From Limnephilus marmoratus (lineage: Eukaryota > Arthropoda > Insecta > Trichoptera > Limnephilidae), in assembly GCA_917880885.1 (NCBI GenBank), contig OU862931.1, forward strand, positions 17,402,736-17,466,735: DNA of 64,000 nucleotides, given 5' to 3'. This document shows, one piece after another, positions 54,598-64,000 of the stretch. A model generated the notes under the pieces. The model saw only the letters and a list, made by a program, of their open reading frames with translations, was not told where the DNA came from and did no database searches. How positions within the stretch are numbered: the stretch's first letter is position 1; every line of letters begins with the position of its first letter. A program made the translations under genes and the position numbers.

Positions 54598-54780
54598 AAC
54601 TTTGTCTTGGCACACACAGTCCTTGCTTAATTTATATTCATACTCAGTGTCATACATACTCTTCTGTTATACCGACTCTTGATTTTGATCTGACTGAAGT
54701 GTTTAACCAGCACTTCGATCGTGCCTTCCTGAGGTGTACTTCCTGCTTCCACTCTGATACTGCTTTCTACTCCACTAAGC
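54598..54780 (-). mobile_element. RTE-type tail T, diverged inverted copy
   Basis: The reverse complement keeps 'gggcacgatcgaagtgctgg'-like, 'acagaagagtatgtatgaca' and 'gaatataaattaagcaagg', in the order of the T copy just downstream. It is inverted relative to that neighbour and more mutated. Confidence 0.6.
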
Positions 54781-54839
54781 ATCCCTTTATTAATCTTGTT
54801 GATTACACTCACATCGGAATTGCATTATTTCAGGATCTC

Positions 54840-55115
54840 CGAAGGAGGAAAGGAGTGTAAGGAGAATATATGACGCAAATGTGATGGTAGAAGAAGTCGA
54901 GGACGCCCAAGAAAGACATGGCACGACCAAGTGAATCAGATACTTGAGTCGGGCCATGTCAAGAGTCAGAATAATAGAAGAGAATGTATGAGACGTTGTA
55001 TGAATGTAAACGAGGCAAGGAATGTGTGCCAAGACCGGGATGTTTGGCGGTCTGTCCTCTCTGCCTACCCCTGCGGGGAAACGGCGTGATGGTTAGTTAG
55101 TTAGTTAGTTAGTCA
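54840..55115 (+). mobile_element. RTE-type tail T, plus-strand copy
   Basis: 'ggtagaagaagtcgaggacg', 'gcccaagaaagacatgg', 'aatgtaaacgaggcaaggaa' and 'ctctgcctacccctgcgggg', ending 'gtgatggttagttagttagt'. It is nearly the same sequence as the reverse complement of 50799-51045. The upstream edge extends further ('aggagtgtaaggagaatata'). Confidence 0.82.
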
Positions 55116-55430
55116 GGATCTCCGATTTTATGCCTCACTGCTTTACATTGGGGGTTTGGTATCAGAACTTTATTGTGGACTGTTATCCTTGTTTTATTTG
55201 ATACCTTTAATTATTAGCAACCACTATTGTATTCAGTCCACAACTACTGAATCTACTGTATTTCACTATTATTTCAAAACCCTTAAAAGTCTTTGATGCA
55301 GAAATAAATAATAGGATAAACGATTCAAGTCTTGTGTGTGAGAGACTGCATGAATGCGAGACAACTGTAGATGAGATTTTTAAAAGTAATTTTAACATTT
55401 TTAGAAGATATTATATGAAATATAGGTATA
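55116..55430. other. No gene recognised
   Basis: No supported feature. Confidence 0.4.
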
Positions 55431-55711
55431 CTAACAGACCCAGCGACACGTTGCTGTGGCTAACGAAACACAACGCCATTACCTAACCTTTATAAAATCC
55501 ACACCGCCCGCTTGCTATGCTGCCCGCCGCCTGAATTGAATATTTGAATTTCTCGGCTTTTCTCTACTATAATAAGCATGTTTTATACATATAAACCTTC
55601 CTCTTGAATCACTCTATCTGTTGGTGAAAACCACATGAAAATCCGTTGCGTAGTTTAAAAGATCTATGCGCACATACATTTTGAGGGATTTCATTTTATA
55701 CTACGTAATGA
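55431..55711 (-). mobile_element. Helitron H3 copy
   Basis: 5' TCATTACGTAGTATAAAATG on the minus strand. The blocks are the same as 22484-22767 and closely similar. The 3' terminus is CTAA instead of CTAG on the plus reading ('ctaacagaccc'). Confidence 0.72.
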
Positions 55712-56538
55712 TGATATAAAAAGAGATACAAAGTATTTTCATAGACCTCCTCTCTAGGATATCCTGTACTGAAGCGAACTAGGTCTTTGGATAGACTTCT
55801 ATGGTTTAGGGTATTTTTTTCAGTAAATTTTATAACGATGTTTTTACAATACTTATCAGTTATTTTTCGGATAATTCATTAAGCCAAGATTTGCTGGACT
55901 AAAAGCAGTTATTTTTTTATGTAATTCGTTTGATACTGGTTGGCAGTTCATTATATAAAAATTTTACAGATAAAAGTTTAGAGTTAAAAGGTTACGTTTA
56001 GATATGTTTAGCTCATCTCTTTGTTTTGCTCTGGTTTTTCATCATGTTAGGTGTTCCCCCTTTTTTTAGATGATTACACAAAGAATACGATTGGCTGTCC
56101 GGTATCTCTTCATAAAATTTATCTCATCGTCATGAGAAACTTAACAATTAGTATTTTGATTAAAATTCCGCCATACCAATACCGCAAAAAACCATAATAT
56201 AAAGGGTCATTAAACAAAAAGCAAAGACATAATAATTTGATTCATTTAAAAATACAATGCCACAAAGGATTCATGTTTAGTTTGTAGACTGATCGCTAAT
56301 CTAACATTCAACATATTCAAATTATTTATAATACAACTTGATCTGTTTTGGAAACGAAATCTGATTTGTATCGCTGTCAATCCCTCTGTATTTTGTGTAT
56401 TTTGAAGCTATCAAAATGTTTACGGTTGCGTGTCCGCGAGAAATTCCTGTAAACGAATCGGAAACTTCGATCCTCAATGTTATTTATATTAGAATTAGAA
56501 AAACACTGGGGCTTTCGATATGATAAATAAATATCTTT
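55712..56538. other. No gene recognised
   Basis: No supported feature. Confidence 0.4.
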
Positions 56539-57216
56539 GAATGATTGATTGCTATCATTTTCGTTTTGTTTTCGTTAAGAGTCATCCAATGAAATCGGAA
56601 GATATTGCGAAAAATATTACGAAATATTATTTTAAAAATAAGTCTTTTATGTTTCTTGGAAGAGTTGTGGAATACGTAATAGAAATTCACAAGAGAATAA
56701 AAAGGTTGTGCAGTCACTTGGAATTTGAGCGTTTTATGCGTACTGCCAATATTTATGTACCTGTGAATGATTGATTGCTATCATTTTCGTTTTGTTTTCG
56801 TTAAGAGTCATCCAATGAAATCGGAAGATATTGCGAAAAAGATTACGTAATATTATTTTAAAAATAAGTCTTTTATGTTTCTTGGAAGAGTTGTGGAATA
56901 CGTAATAGAAATTCACAAGAGAATAAAAAGGTTGTGCAGTCACTTGGAATTTGAGCGTTTTATGCGTACTGCCAATATTTATGTACCTGTGAATGATTGA
57001 TTGCTATCATTTTCGTTTTGTTTTCGTTAAGAGTCATCCAATGAAATCGGAAGATATTGCGAAAAAGATTACGTAATATTATTTTAAAAATAAGTCTTTT
57101 ATGTTTCTTGGAAGAGTTGTGGAATACGTAATAGAAATTCACAAGAGAATAAAAAGGTTGTGCAGTCACTTGGAATTTGAGCGTTTTATGCGTACTGCCA
57201 ATATTTATGTACTTAT
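56539..57216. repeat. Tandem repeat, 3 x 226 bp
   Basis: Units start 'gaatgattgattgctatcat' at 56539, 56765 and 56991. Units 2 and 3 look identical, and unit 1 differs at a few positions ('aatattacgaaat' versus 'agattacgtaat'). Each unit has long open frames on both strands (70-78 codons), a by-product of the repetition unless shown otherwise. Confidence 0.95.
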
Positions 57217-57403
57217 CGCCACCTCAGTTGAGTAAGATTTTAACTGACATTTTTTTTAAATGACCTTTGAATGCCTTGAGCCTTTTTCATTTTTTTTTCT
57301 AAAACCAAAATAATTTTCAGAGCCATTTGTTTTGTATTTCCGTAGATACATGCGACGAAGTTTTATCATTGAGTTTTGAAGGTTTCCATTTATTTTATAC
57401 CTA

Positions 57404-57432
57404 CAAGGTTCTGGATTCGAGTCCCAGTAACC
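57404..57432 (+). other. SINE-Z head remnant (B box)
   Basis: 'aaggttctggattcgagtcc' keeps the B box GGATTCGAGTCC. It is the same segment as 34771-34790. No A box. Confidence 0.5.
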
Positions 57433-57512
57433 GTTATTTTTTATTTTTCTGTGTCTTGTTCATTTTCATTTAGATTATTAGTGTTATCTTCTTCTTCTAC
57501 GATATATTACAT
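57433..57512. mobile_element. MITE M, single arm
   Basis: 'atttttctgtgtcttgttca', 'tttagattattagtgttatc' and 'ttcttcttctacgatat' match one arm of 12109-12464. The other arm is missing. Confidence 0.6.
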
Positions 57513-58067
57513 GGATGGGAATAACCTTCAAATTATTGAAATATCAAGAGTTGTTTTAATAAAAATTGATAATACTTTTGGCTAAAATCTCAAAAATCAT
57601 TTCCAATAGTCGAATAGAGATTGCATTATTATTTTGAAAAGAAAGGTGAAAAAAAGCAATATTTATCTTACAGACCAAAATTATCCGGTGCCCGCTGTGT
57701 GATTTGAACCAGACCCGTCCGATATTATTATATATGTTACTAATAACACCTTAGTAAATTATTATCACAATTACGTAATACGATGACATATAATTACTAA
57801 TTACCTACATTACTCCTACATTACGCACAGGTTCGCAAGCAGCTAGTTACGTGGTATAAGATACCTGTAATAAGCATAATTCAATTAGCGTGAGATAGGG
57901 CAAAACAACATGACCTAGGTTACTACTAAATACTCAATAGGTAGCCACATACGAGTAAGTACTAAATACTCAATGGGAAGTACCAAGTACCTTCATAGTA
58001 TTATGTAAATAATACTCGCCCTTTGGTATTACGGTCTGCGATAATACCGAGAAATCGAAGCGATGAC
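57513..58067. other. No gene recognised
   Basis: No supported feature. Confidence 0.4.
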
Positions 58068-59080
58068 ACTGAAAAGTACCTGGCTGTCACCAAACACGGC
58101 TAAAGCCATTTCAAGCAACACTTCAATTCTGAATGGTGGTCTTACACCAGCACGATACTGAGAGTGGTTCCGCGACTTTTCATCCCGCGACAAAATACCC
58201 CCGATAATATACCCTCGACAAACTATCCTACGGACAAAACATCATCCGACAAAATATCCTACGGATAAAACATCCTCCGACAAAATATCCTACGAACAAA
58301 ACATCCTCCGACAAAATATCCTACGGACAAAACATCCTCCGACAAAATATTCTACGGACAAAACACCCTCCGACAAAATTTCCTACGGACAAAACATCCT
58401 CCAACAAAATATCCTACGGACAAAACATCCTCCGACAAAATATCCTACGGACAAAACATCCTCCGACAAAATTTCCTACGGACAAAACATCCTCCAACAA
58501 AATATCCTACGGACAAAACATCTTCCGACAAAATATCCTACGGACAAAATATCCTACGGACAAAACATCCTCCGACAAAATTTCCTACGGACAAAACATC
58601 CTCCAACAAAATATCCACCGGACAAAACATCCTCCGACAAAATATCCTACGGACAAAACATCCTCCGACAAAATTTCCTACGGACAAAACATCCTCCAAC
58701 AAAATATCCTACGGACAAAACATCCCCCAACCAAATATCCTACGGACAAAACATCCCCCAACAAAATATCTACTAAAACCTAACCTAACATAACCTAAAC
58801 TAAACTAACGAAATCGAAACGCTGATACCGAAAAGTACCTGGCTGTCACCAAACACGGCTAAAGCCATTTCAAGCTACGTTTCAATTCTGAATGGTGGTC
58901 TTACACCAGTACGATACTAAGAGTGGTTCCGCGACTTTTCATCCCGCGACAAAATACCCCCGACAATATAACCCCGACAAACTATCCTACGGACAAAACA
59001 TCCCGCAATAAAATATCCTACGGACAAAACACCCCCAACAAAATATCTACAAAAAACCTAACCTAACCTAACAAAAAAAT
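58045..59080. repeat. Duplicated SINE-S/foldback unit
   Basis: Two units, from 58045 and from 58806, each begin 'aaatcgaa.cg.tga' and continue with a SINE-S body piece (58068-58155 and 58830-58925), the cap 'ggttccgcgacttttcatcc' and foldback repeats. In unit 1 the repeat array is about 600 bp. In unit 2 it is about 120 bp. Both finish with CCTAA-type tracts (58782-58800 and 59055-59072). Confidence 0.82.
58156..58790. repeat. 31-bp tandem array, foldback arm
   Basis: About 17-18 units of the 31-bp word formed by 'tcctacggacaaaacatcct' plus 'ccgacaaaata', with minor variants (ccaacaaaat, tttcctacgg). It is the same word type as the arms of foldback F at 23366 and 24063. Confidence 0.93.
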
Positions 59081-59148
59081 GGGGCCAAAATATTACTTCA
59101 CTATTGTTCAAAAATTGTAAAATAGGACAAAAATAATACAGTCATCCT

Positions 59149-59627
59149 GACGAGCTATTCCGTATTTTTTGTGAGAACGAGATCGATATCGCGCGAGAAC
59201 TCCTGTCAGATTTGTGTCATTTTCAATGGCTGTTATTTGCTTTTTCTACGGGCCGATGTCAGAATTTCAGCTGTGAGCTGTCACGTATGTTAGTTTAGGT
59301 TGTTTTAAACACAGATTCCTGCAAGTGTGCATGCTTTATTATTCATTTAACAGCGATATAAAATCCCGCAAATCTGATAAGCGATCTCGCACGAGATCTA
59401 TGTCGATCGAGATTTTATGTCGCTGCTAAATGAATAAATAAGCATGCACACTTGCAGGAATGTGTGTTTAAAACAACCTAAACCAACATACGTGACAGCT
59501 CACAGCTGAAATTCTGACATCGGCCCGTAGAAAAAGCAAATAACAGCCATTGAAAATGACACAAATCTGGCAGGATCTCTCGCGCGATATCGATCTCGTT
59601 CTCACAAAAAATAAGGAATAGCTCGTC
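59149..59627. repeat. Long palindrome, 217-bp arms
   Basis: Left arm 59149-59365 and right arm 59411-59627 are reverse complements with only scattered differences. The 45-bp loop contains a small GATCTCG-CA-CGAGATC palindrome. A direct repeat of about 22 bp ('attgttcaaaaattgtaaaa' and 'attgttcaaaaatggtaaaa') lies outside each arm (59103 and 59645). No coding motif. Its ORFs are shadows. Confidence 0.95.
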
Positions 59628-59679
59628 TGTAAAGACAATAAATTATTGTTCAAAAATGGTAAAATATAAAATAAAGTTA

Positions 59680-59755
59680 GGTTTTAGTACATATTTTGTT
59701 GGGGGATGTTTATGGGAAGGATATTTATTTGGGGAATATTTTGTCGCGTAATCAG
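59680..59755. repeat. Right foldback arm, short
   Basis: 'gttaggttttagtacatatt', 'ttgttgggggatgttta' and 'gaatattttgtcgcg' are the reverse of the F-type arm and its GTTAGG edge. It pairs with the left arms at 58926-59072, so the palindrome lies inside a foldback. Confidence 0.7.
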
Positions 59756-60069
59756 ATTTATCATCAACCAATTAATTAAAACTCGTCTACAAAAAATGTA
59801 ATGAGTATCATTAAAATTAGATACGGTCTTGAGTGATCTGCGACATCTTTCAACAAACAAACAAAAAAACATTATAAAATGACCCACCATTAAAAATAAA
59901 TCCGCTTTTAAATTTTGATGCGAAGCGTAAGTAATTCGCAAAAGTGAATGTAAATTTGCTTTTTATGTGTGCAATCGTGGTAATATATTTGATGTATTAT
60001 AAAACCAATTTATCAGAGCCTCTGCTAAACTTTCTCAAATTTGGCAGACCGAACCAAGATTGCAGACGA
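59756..60069. other. No gene recognised
   Basis: No supported feature. Confidence 0.4.
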
Positions 60070-60985
60070 GATAAATTCTGGATACGAAGAAATAAACTTA
60101 CAAAAAATGCAGTTTTAGGTTAAGAGATTGAAAGGAAGTTAGATTATCAGTCGAAGGTATGAATTTAAATGAAATTTGGTCATGTTCCTGAACTCCGAAA
60201 TCCTGAAAGCCGAAATCCTGAAAGCCGAAATCCTGAAGGTAGAGAAATAAACTTGCAAAACATGCAGTTTTAGGTTAAGAGGTTGAAAAGAAGTTATTTA
60301 TTTTTTATTTTAGGGAAAGTTGACAGCAGATCTGATATTACAAAATAAAACAATAGTAAGATAGTTAATTATGCCAATTATGAACTTTCCACTGATGATA
60401 GTTAATGATTAATAAAGTGTGACATTATAAGGGTGTTTTCTTAAATTAAATTATTATTTTTTTTACAATATATGAAAGGGGAGGGGAGAGGAGGAACATA
60501 GAATTAGGATTAAGAGGCAAAGGACGGGAATATATAGGGATTAAACTTTCTAGTTTGAGTCATGTTGCTTACTGAGTTTTAATTATAATGTATAATCTAT
60601 AATAATATATTATAATCTATAATTATCAGTCGACGGTATGAATTTAAATAAATTTGGTCGTGTTCCCGAACTCCGAAATCCTGAAAGCCGAAATCCTGAA
60701 GGAAGAGAAATAAACTTGCAAAACATGCAGTTTTAGGTTAAGAAATTGAAAAGAAGTTAGATTATAATCTATAATTATCAGTCGACGGTATGAATTTAAA
60801 CGAATTTGGTCGTCTTTCCGAACTAAGAAATCCTGAAAGCCGAAATCCTTAATGTACGGCTAGTTTTAGGCGAAGAGATCGGCATGAAGTAAGGCGATCA
60901 ATTGGTAATGCAAATATTTTAATGAGTTTGGGTCATTTTCCCCAAATCCCGAAAGGCGAAATCCTGAATGACTAAAAGATTGTGC
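60070..60985 (+). repeat. Degenerate minisatellite V (interrupted)
   Basis: About five units of roughly 120-155 bp share 'atcagtcgacggtatgaatt', 'ccgaaatcctgaaagccgaa' and 'aacatgcagttttaggttaa'. Unit starts are near 60145, 60626 and 60777, with partial units at 60070 and 60900. The word CCGAAATCCTGAAAG is itself repeated 2-3 times inside units. Repeat W interrupts between 60298 and 60590. Confidence 0.82.
60298..60590 (-). repeat. Repeat W, copy 2
   Basis: Reverse of 26636-26915, entering with its T-rich side (A tail) at 60298-60312. It is inserted in a unit of minisatellite V. The purine-rich segment lies at 60476-60495. Confidence 0.7.
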
Positions 60986-61351
60986 TCTAATGGTTTTTAG
61001 TGTTTCTACCTATTTACATACTGCAGCACTAATATTGATTTATTATTGAACAATTGAACCCTTTACATACAAAGATTTATTTTTTTGTTGTTTTAATTTA
61101 ACTAAAATAAATTTTAAATATTTTATTTTAAAGATATTTCAATGCTTTCTAAATGACGTTGCAAGCTGAAATAATCGCGGCGGCCGAGAAACATCAGACA
61201 GACAGTCTTCAGGATGTAGAAATTTTATGATACAAACATGAACACGATAATTTTTTTCGGCTTTTAGGAACACCCTATTCCGGTAATTGACAGTTGAGTG
61301 CAATTAAGGTGACATTTTATAAAAATTGCTTTATTAAGTCTCGAATTGTTG
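60986..61351. other. No gene recognised
   Basis: No supported feature. Confidence 0.4.
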
Positions 61352-61359
61352 GTTATTCG

Positions 61360-61992
61360 CACGGACATATGAATATATCTGGACCTGCCCTAAGTGATAA
61401 AAACGTATTATTTCCCCCTCCACATGGCGCCGGCTGTAGCTCCTCCTTGGAACCGGCTTGCTCCATGGGGAGGGGATATAGCCTCGCTTGAATCTAAAAT
61501 GTGTGACGTCATCATTCTTGCCGTGAACAGCGAGAAGCTGACATCCATACATTTAACGAAATAATGGCAGCTTGGGCTATACAATATATCTACGTATCAA
61601 TGTACACATAGCGAATGTGGGCGGTACTCCAATGTGCTCGTCGCTGGTTACAGGGGTAAGTAAATTATGAAACATTTGTAAAAGTGTTTTAACTAAACAC
61701 GGAAACAAAATATTGATATGTGTATTGGCGCGAGTCTTTTTGGGGCGAGCATTTGGCCTTAGCAAATATGTTTTGAACGTGGCAAGCAATTCGCGCTCCC
61801 ATGTAAAAAGGTCTATTCATTCAAAGCAGATTTTTCTTTTAAGAACTAAATGGTGATATTGTAATGCGAGATGCCTATATACTGTCAGATTGATTGTTCA
61901 ACGAATGACAGTCATCTTTCCCCTCTTCGCTCTCCATAGTTTGGTTTTACCCCTCATCTGTAACTGCTTGTCTATCCATTTGGATGTCTATG
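61360..61992. mobile_element. Non-autonomous hAT element, copy 2 (633 bp)
   Basis: It has the same ends as 17264-17906 and a different perfect 8-bp duplication, GTTATTCG (61352-61359 and 61993-62000). It aligns over the whole length with moderate divergence. The minus-strand ORF 61577-61789 (70 codons, includes FPCLVKTLLQMFHNLLTPVT) parallels the 69-codon ORF of copy 1. Confidence 0.92.
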
Positions 61993-63696
61993 GTTATTCG
62001 GGATTTTGGCTTTCGGGATATTTTTATATCAGTTCAATAGAACATAGTCTGAGTGCCTTGACAATCAAAACAACATCTCACTGTAACCGAAGGTCAAATT
62101 GTAAAAAAATATCGACATCGCGGTGAGAAAGCTGTGAAAAAAGAACTCCATAGCTTTTACGCAACGAATTACATTAGCACGAAAGTAATTTGATATGAAA
62201 AAATAAGTAGAGAGAAAACGACACTGAAAAAAATATATTCGCCACCATATTGAGCAGGGGCTCAACAAGTAGGCGTTTGCTACCGAAATCAATCAATCAC
62301 TAGGCGAAAGGGTTCATTTATCAAAGAGATGTAGTGATGGAGATATAGTTAATGAGCTGTCTCTTTCTTTTAAAGTGGTCAATTCATCAGTTAAAATAAT
62401 TTTCGCACGCACCGTACTACTTATATCGGATTTCGAGCTTAAATTAATAATTTATGTTAAAACGGTGAAATATTTCGACGTCTTTTTTCCGACCAATTAC
62501 TTCGCGGTGTATGAGAGGGAAACGGATAAAAATAATAACAGATGTTTAAAAGAAAAGAAAGTCAATTTCTTTTGAGCGAGGGACGTAACTAGAAGTCGTT
62601 TTTTGGTGATGCAAAAACAGGGGGGTATTGATATTTTTAATATTGATTGTATTCTTATGATTGCAATACAAAAACCTTCAGCCGACCAAATATGCAGACA
62701 AAACAGCGAATAGCGACAAACCTACCCTCTGCTTACAATGACGGTTAATTAGTTAAATCACATTGGAAAAATTCTAATACATATTGAATAACAATAGAAA
62801 TACGACCTCCCATTTCATAGATTTGCTTACAGGCAGATCCGATGAATCGTTTTTAAACCTTTAGTTGTCTACCATTGCGTGCGTGAATTTCGTTACATCC
62901 ATCGCACAATCTCACTTACGTACGTGCAAGCAGGATGCACGAGAAAGCGTAGGCTTGCCGTTTTTTTATTTATTTAATACTAGCACAGATTAAATATAAC
63001 GAAAAATATTTTTTCATTATTATAACCTATCGAATTTTTGCAAAATGTGAAAAAGGACTAATTTATTTCCAACTGTCTTGTTGCGGTTTGGAATGTGGAC
63101 GACAAGCGAAGATTTTTAAAGAATTTGGCAAATTGAAAGAAAGTTATTTGCTATCCCTGGTCGATAGCAACAAAATAAAATAATAAACATCTAATCATCT
63201 GATTAAAATATCTATGTGATTTAATTATCTCATTAGATGTGCATTCTAGTTTAATCACGATATTCAAATGGCAATTAAGTAATTAATCGTTACACGAGCA
63301 AAAAAGTGTCTAAAGCAAACGTTTTTATGCGGGACATTCGAGTTGAGGCATGTTGCAAAAAATTGGTACTCGATCTGATGTCCAATAAAGACGCTTTCAG
63401 AAGAAAGCTAAAAAGTAGTTGGGATATTTTTCAAGCAAAGACAGTCACCTAAACCGCTGTCTGGCTGAGGCTTAAAACCAAAAGCTTAAGAAAATCTTTA
63501 GCGAAGCAAATGAGTGTGAATTAGGGTGAAGGGAATGGGGCAATAAAGGGGGACAGGGGGTGTAACATCAGGTGATTATTTATATCCACCCTGAATTGGG
63601 AATACTTCAAAAACAAGCCGAGGAATTGGTAAAATTGCTATCATGTTCGTTTGTAAATTATTTTTATAGAGCGTTTAGTTTTACCTTTATTCCTAT
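61993..63696. other. No gene recognised
   Basis: About 1.7 kb. The left edge has 'ttcgggattttggctttcgg', the reverse of the minisatellite V word. Short ORFs at 62065-62292 and 62375-62575 have no motif. Confidence 0.4.
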
Positions 63697-64000
63697 CTAG
63701 CTGGTACCCGACATGCGTTGCTATGCCATTTAATACATAAATTGTTTCTCCCTGCGTGTCCTTTCCCATTCGTCCCGTTCCCCTTCCTCTCACGCGTCCA
63801 CTTCCCCCGTCCCGTAAACCCCCTCCCGAGTTCCCGTCTACCCTCCCCCCTCCAGCATTCCATACATTCATTCCCGGTTCATTTTCAAAAACAGCTCGCG
63901 TGCCACCTATTGCATTTTTTTATACAAATTTCATAATGCCGCAGCTCACCAGTAGTTTTATACAAACCTTTTCCTGACAATAACGAACACAAAAAAAAAG
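63697..64000 (-). mobile_element. Helitron H1, cut by the window edge
   Basis: Minus-strand 3' CTAG at 63700-63697, then 'ctggtacccgacatgcgttg', 'aattgtttctccctgcgtgt', the pyrimidine tract and 'agctcgcgtgccacctattg'. The 5' end lies beyond the window. Confidence 0.78.

Noticed and set aside
56484..57169. Three conserved minus-strand ORFs as a gene family
   Set aside because: They are one frame repeated by the 226-bp tandem units. The opposite strand is equally open.
57655..57720. tRNA-like B box around 'gatttgaacc'
   Set aside because: A single weak box with no A box or SINE body.
58156..58790. 31-bp repeats considered as a CRISPR array
   Set aside because: Units are contiguous without unique spacers and form a foldback arm.
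59468..59941. Minus-strand ORFs over the palindrome and foldback
   Set aside because: Inverted shadows of repeats with no protein features.

Overview
This is AT-rich animal nuclear DNA. It has no operons, no bacterial-type coding density and no intact host gene that I can recognise. The repeat content points to an insect, most likely a moth or butterfly: many short Helitron-type elements (TC...CTAG ends) joined to GATA/ATCT microsatellites, RTE- and jockey/CR1-group LINE tails, tRNA-derived SINEs, and short TTAGG-type (insect telomere motif) tracts. The species call is inference. Every family placement below was made by eye, from motifs, terminal repeats, target-site duplications (TSDs) and comparison of copies inside the window.

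Layout. 0-13 kb: a LINE tail, a gutted Tc1/mariner element (1054-1655), LINE pol relics (2544, 6843, 8860, 10005), the first tRNA-SINE, repeat X with a nested 9-bp-TSD element (4737-5212), two Helitrons, and a hAT MITE inside an arm of a foldback MITE (12109-12464). 13-20 kb: a P-element-like transposon that keeps a two-exon THAP DNA-binding gene, inserted into repeat U (13557-15573). An intact paralogue of U at 39152 preserves the empty site. Then come two tail-to-tail SINEs, a 643-bp hAT element inside an RTE tail, element K with a perfect central 21-bp hairpin, and a chimeric Helitron. 20-35 kb: a decayed LINE, tandem and segmental duplications, a Harbinger MITE with its empty site next door, a foldback with long repetitive arms, a piggyBac-type MITE, and SINE-Y copies that carry the same 3' stem-loop as a LINE in the window. 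35-50 kb: second copies of K, U, Q, X and SINE-Y, more LINE pieces, a Tc1-type foldback MITE, and a PIF/Harbinger element with a MADF gene and a transposase N-terminus (48060-49259). 50-64 kb: RTE tails, Helitrons, a 3 x 226-bp tandem repeat, a large foldback complex with a 31-bp array and a 217-bp-arm palindrome (58068-59755), a degenerate minisatellite, and the second 633-bp hAT copy with its own TSD.

How the parts relate. The recognisable proteins all belong to mobile elements: LINE reverse transcriptases, a Tc1 transposase C-terminus, a P-type THAP domain, and a Harbinger transposase start with its MADF partner. Most units are non-autonomous and probably depended on enzymes encoded elsewhere. 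SINE-Y and its LINE partner share a 3' tail, the SINE-S copies have pol III A and B boxes, and the MITEs keep only ends. Nesting order can be read in several places from paired filled and empty sites.

Family labels used below (local names): L-A = LINE at 34798/42086; SINE-S, SINE-Y, SINE-Z; H1/H2 = polypurine Helitrons; H3 = Helitrons with TCATTAC starts; K, Q, U, V, W, X, M = unclassified repeats; T = RTE tail with TTAG repeats.
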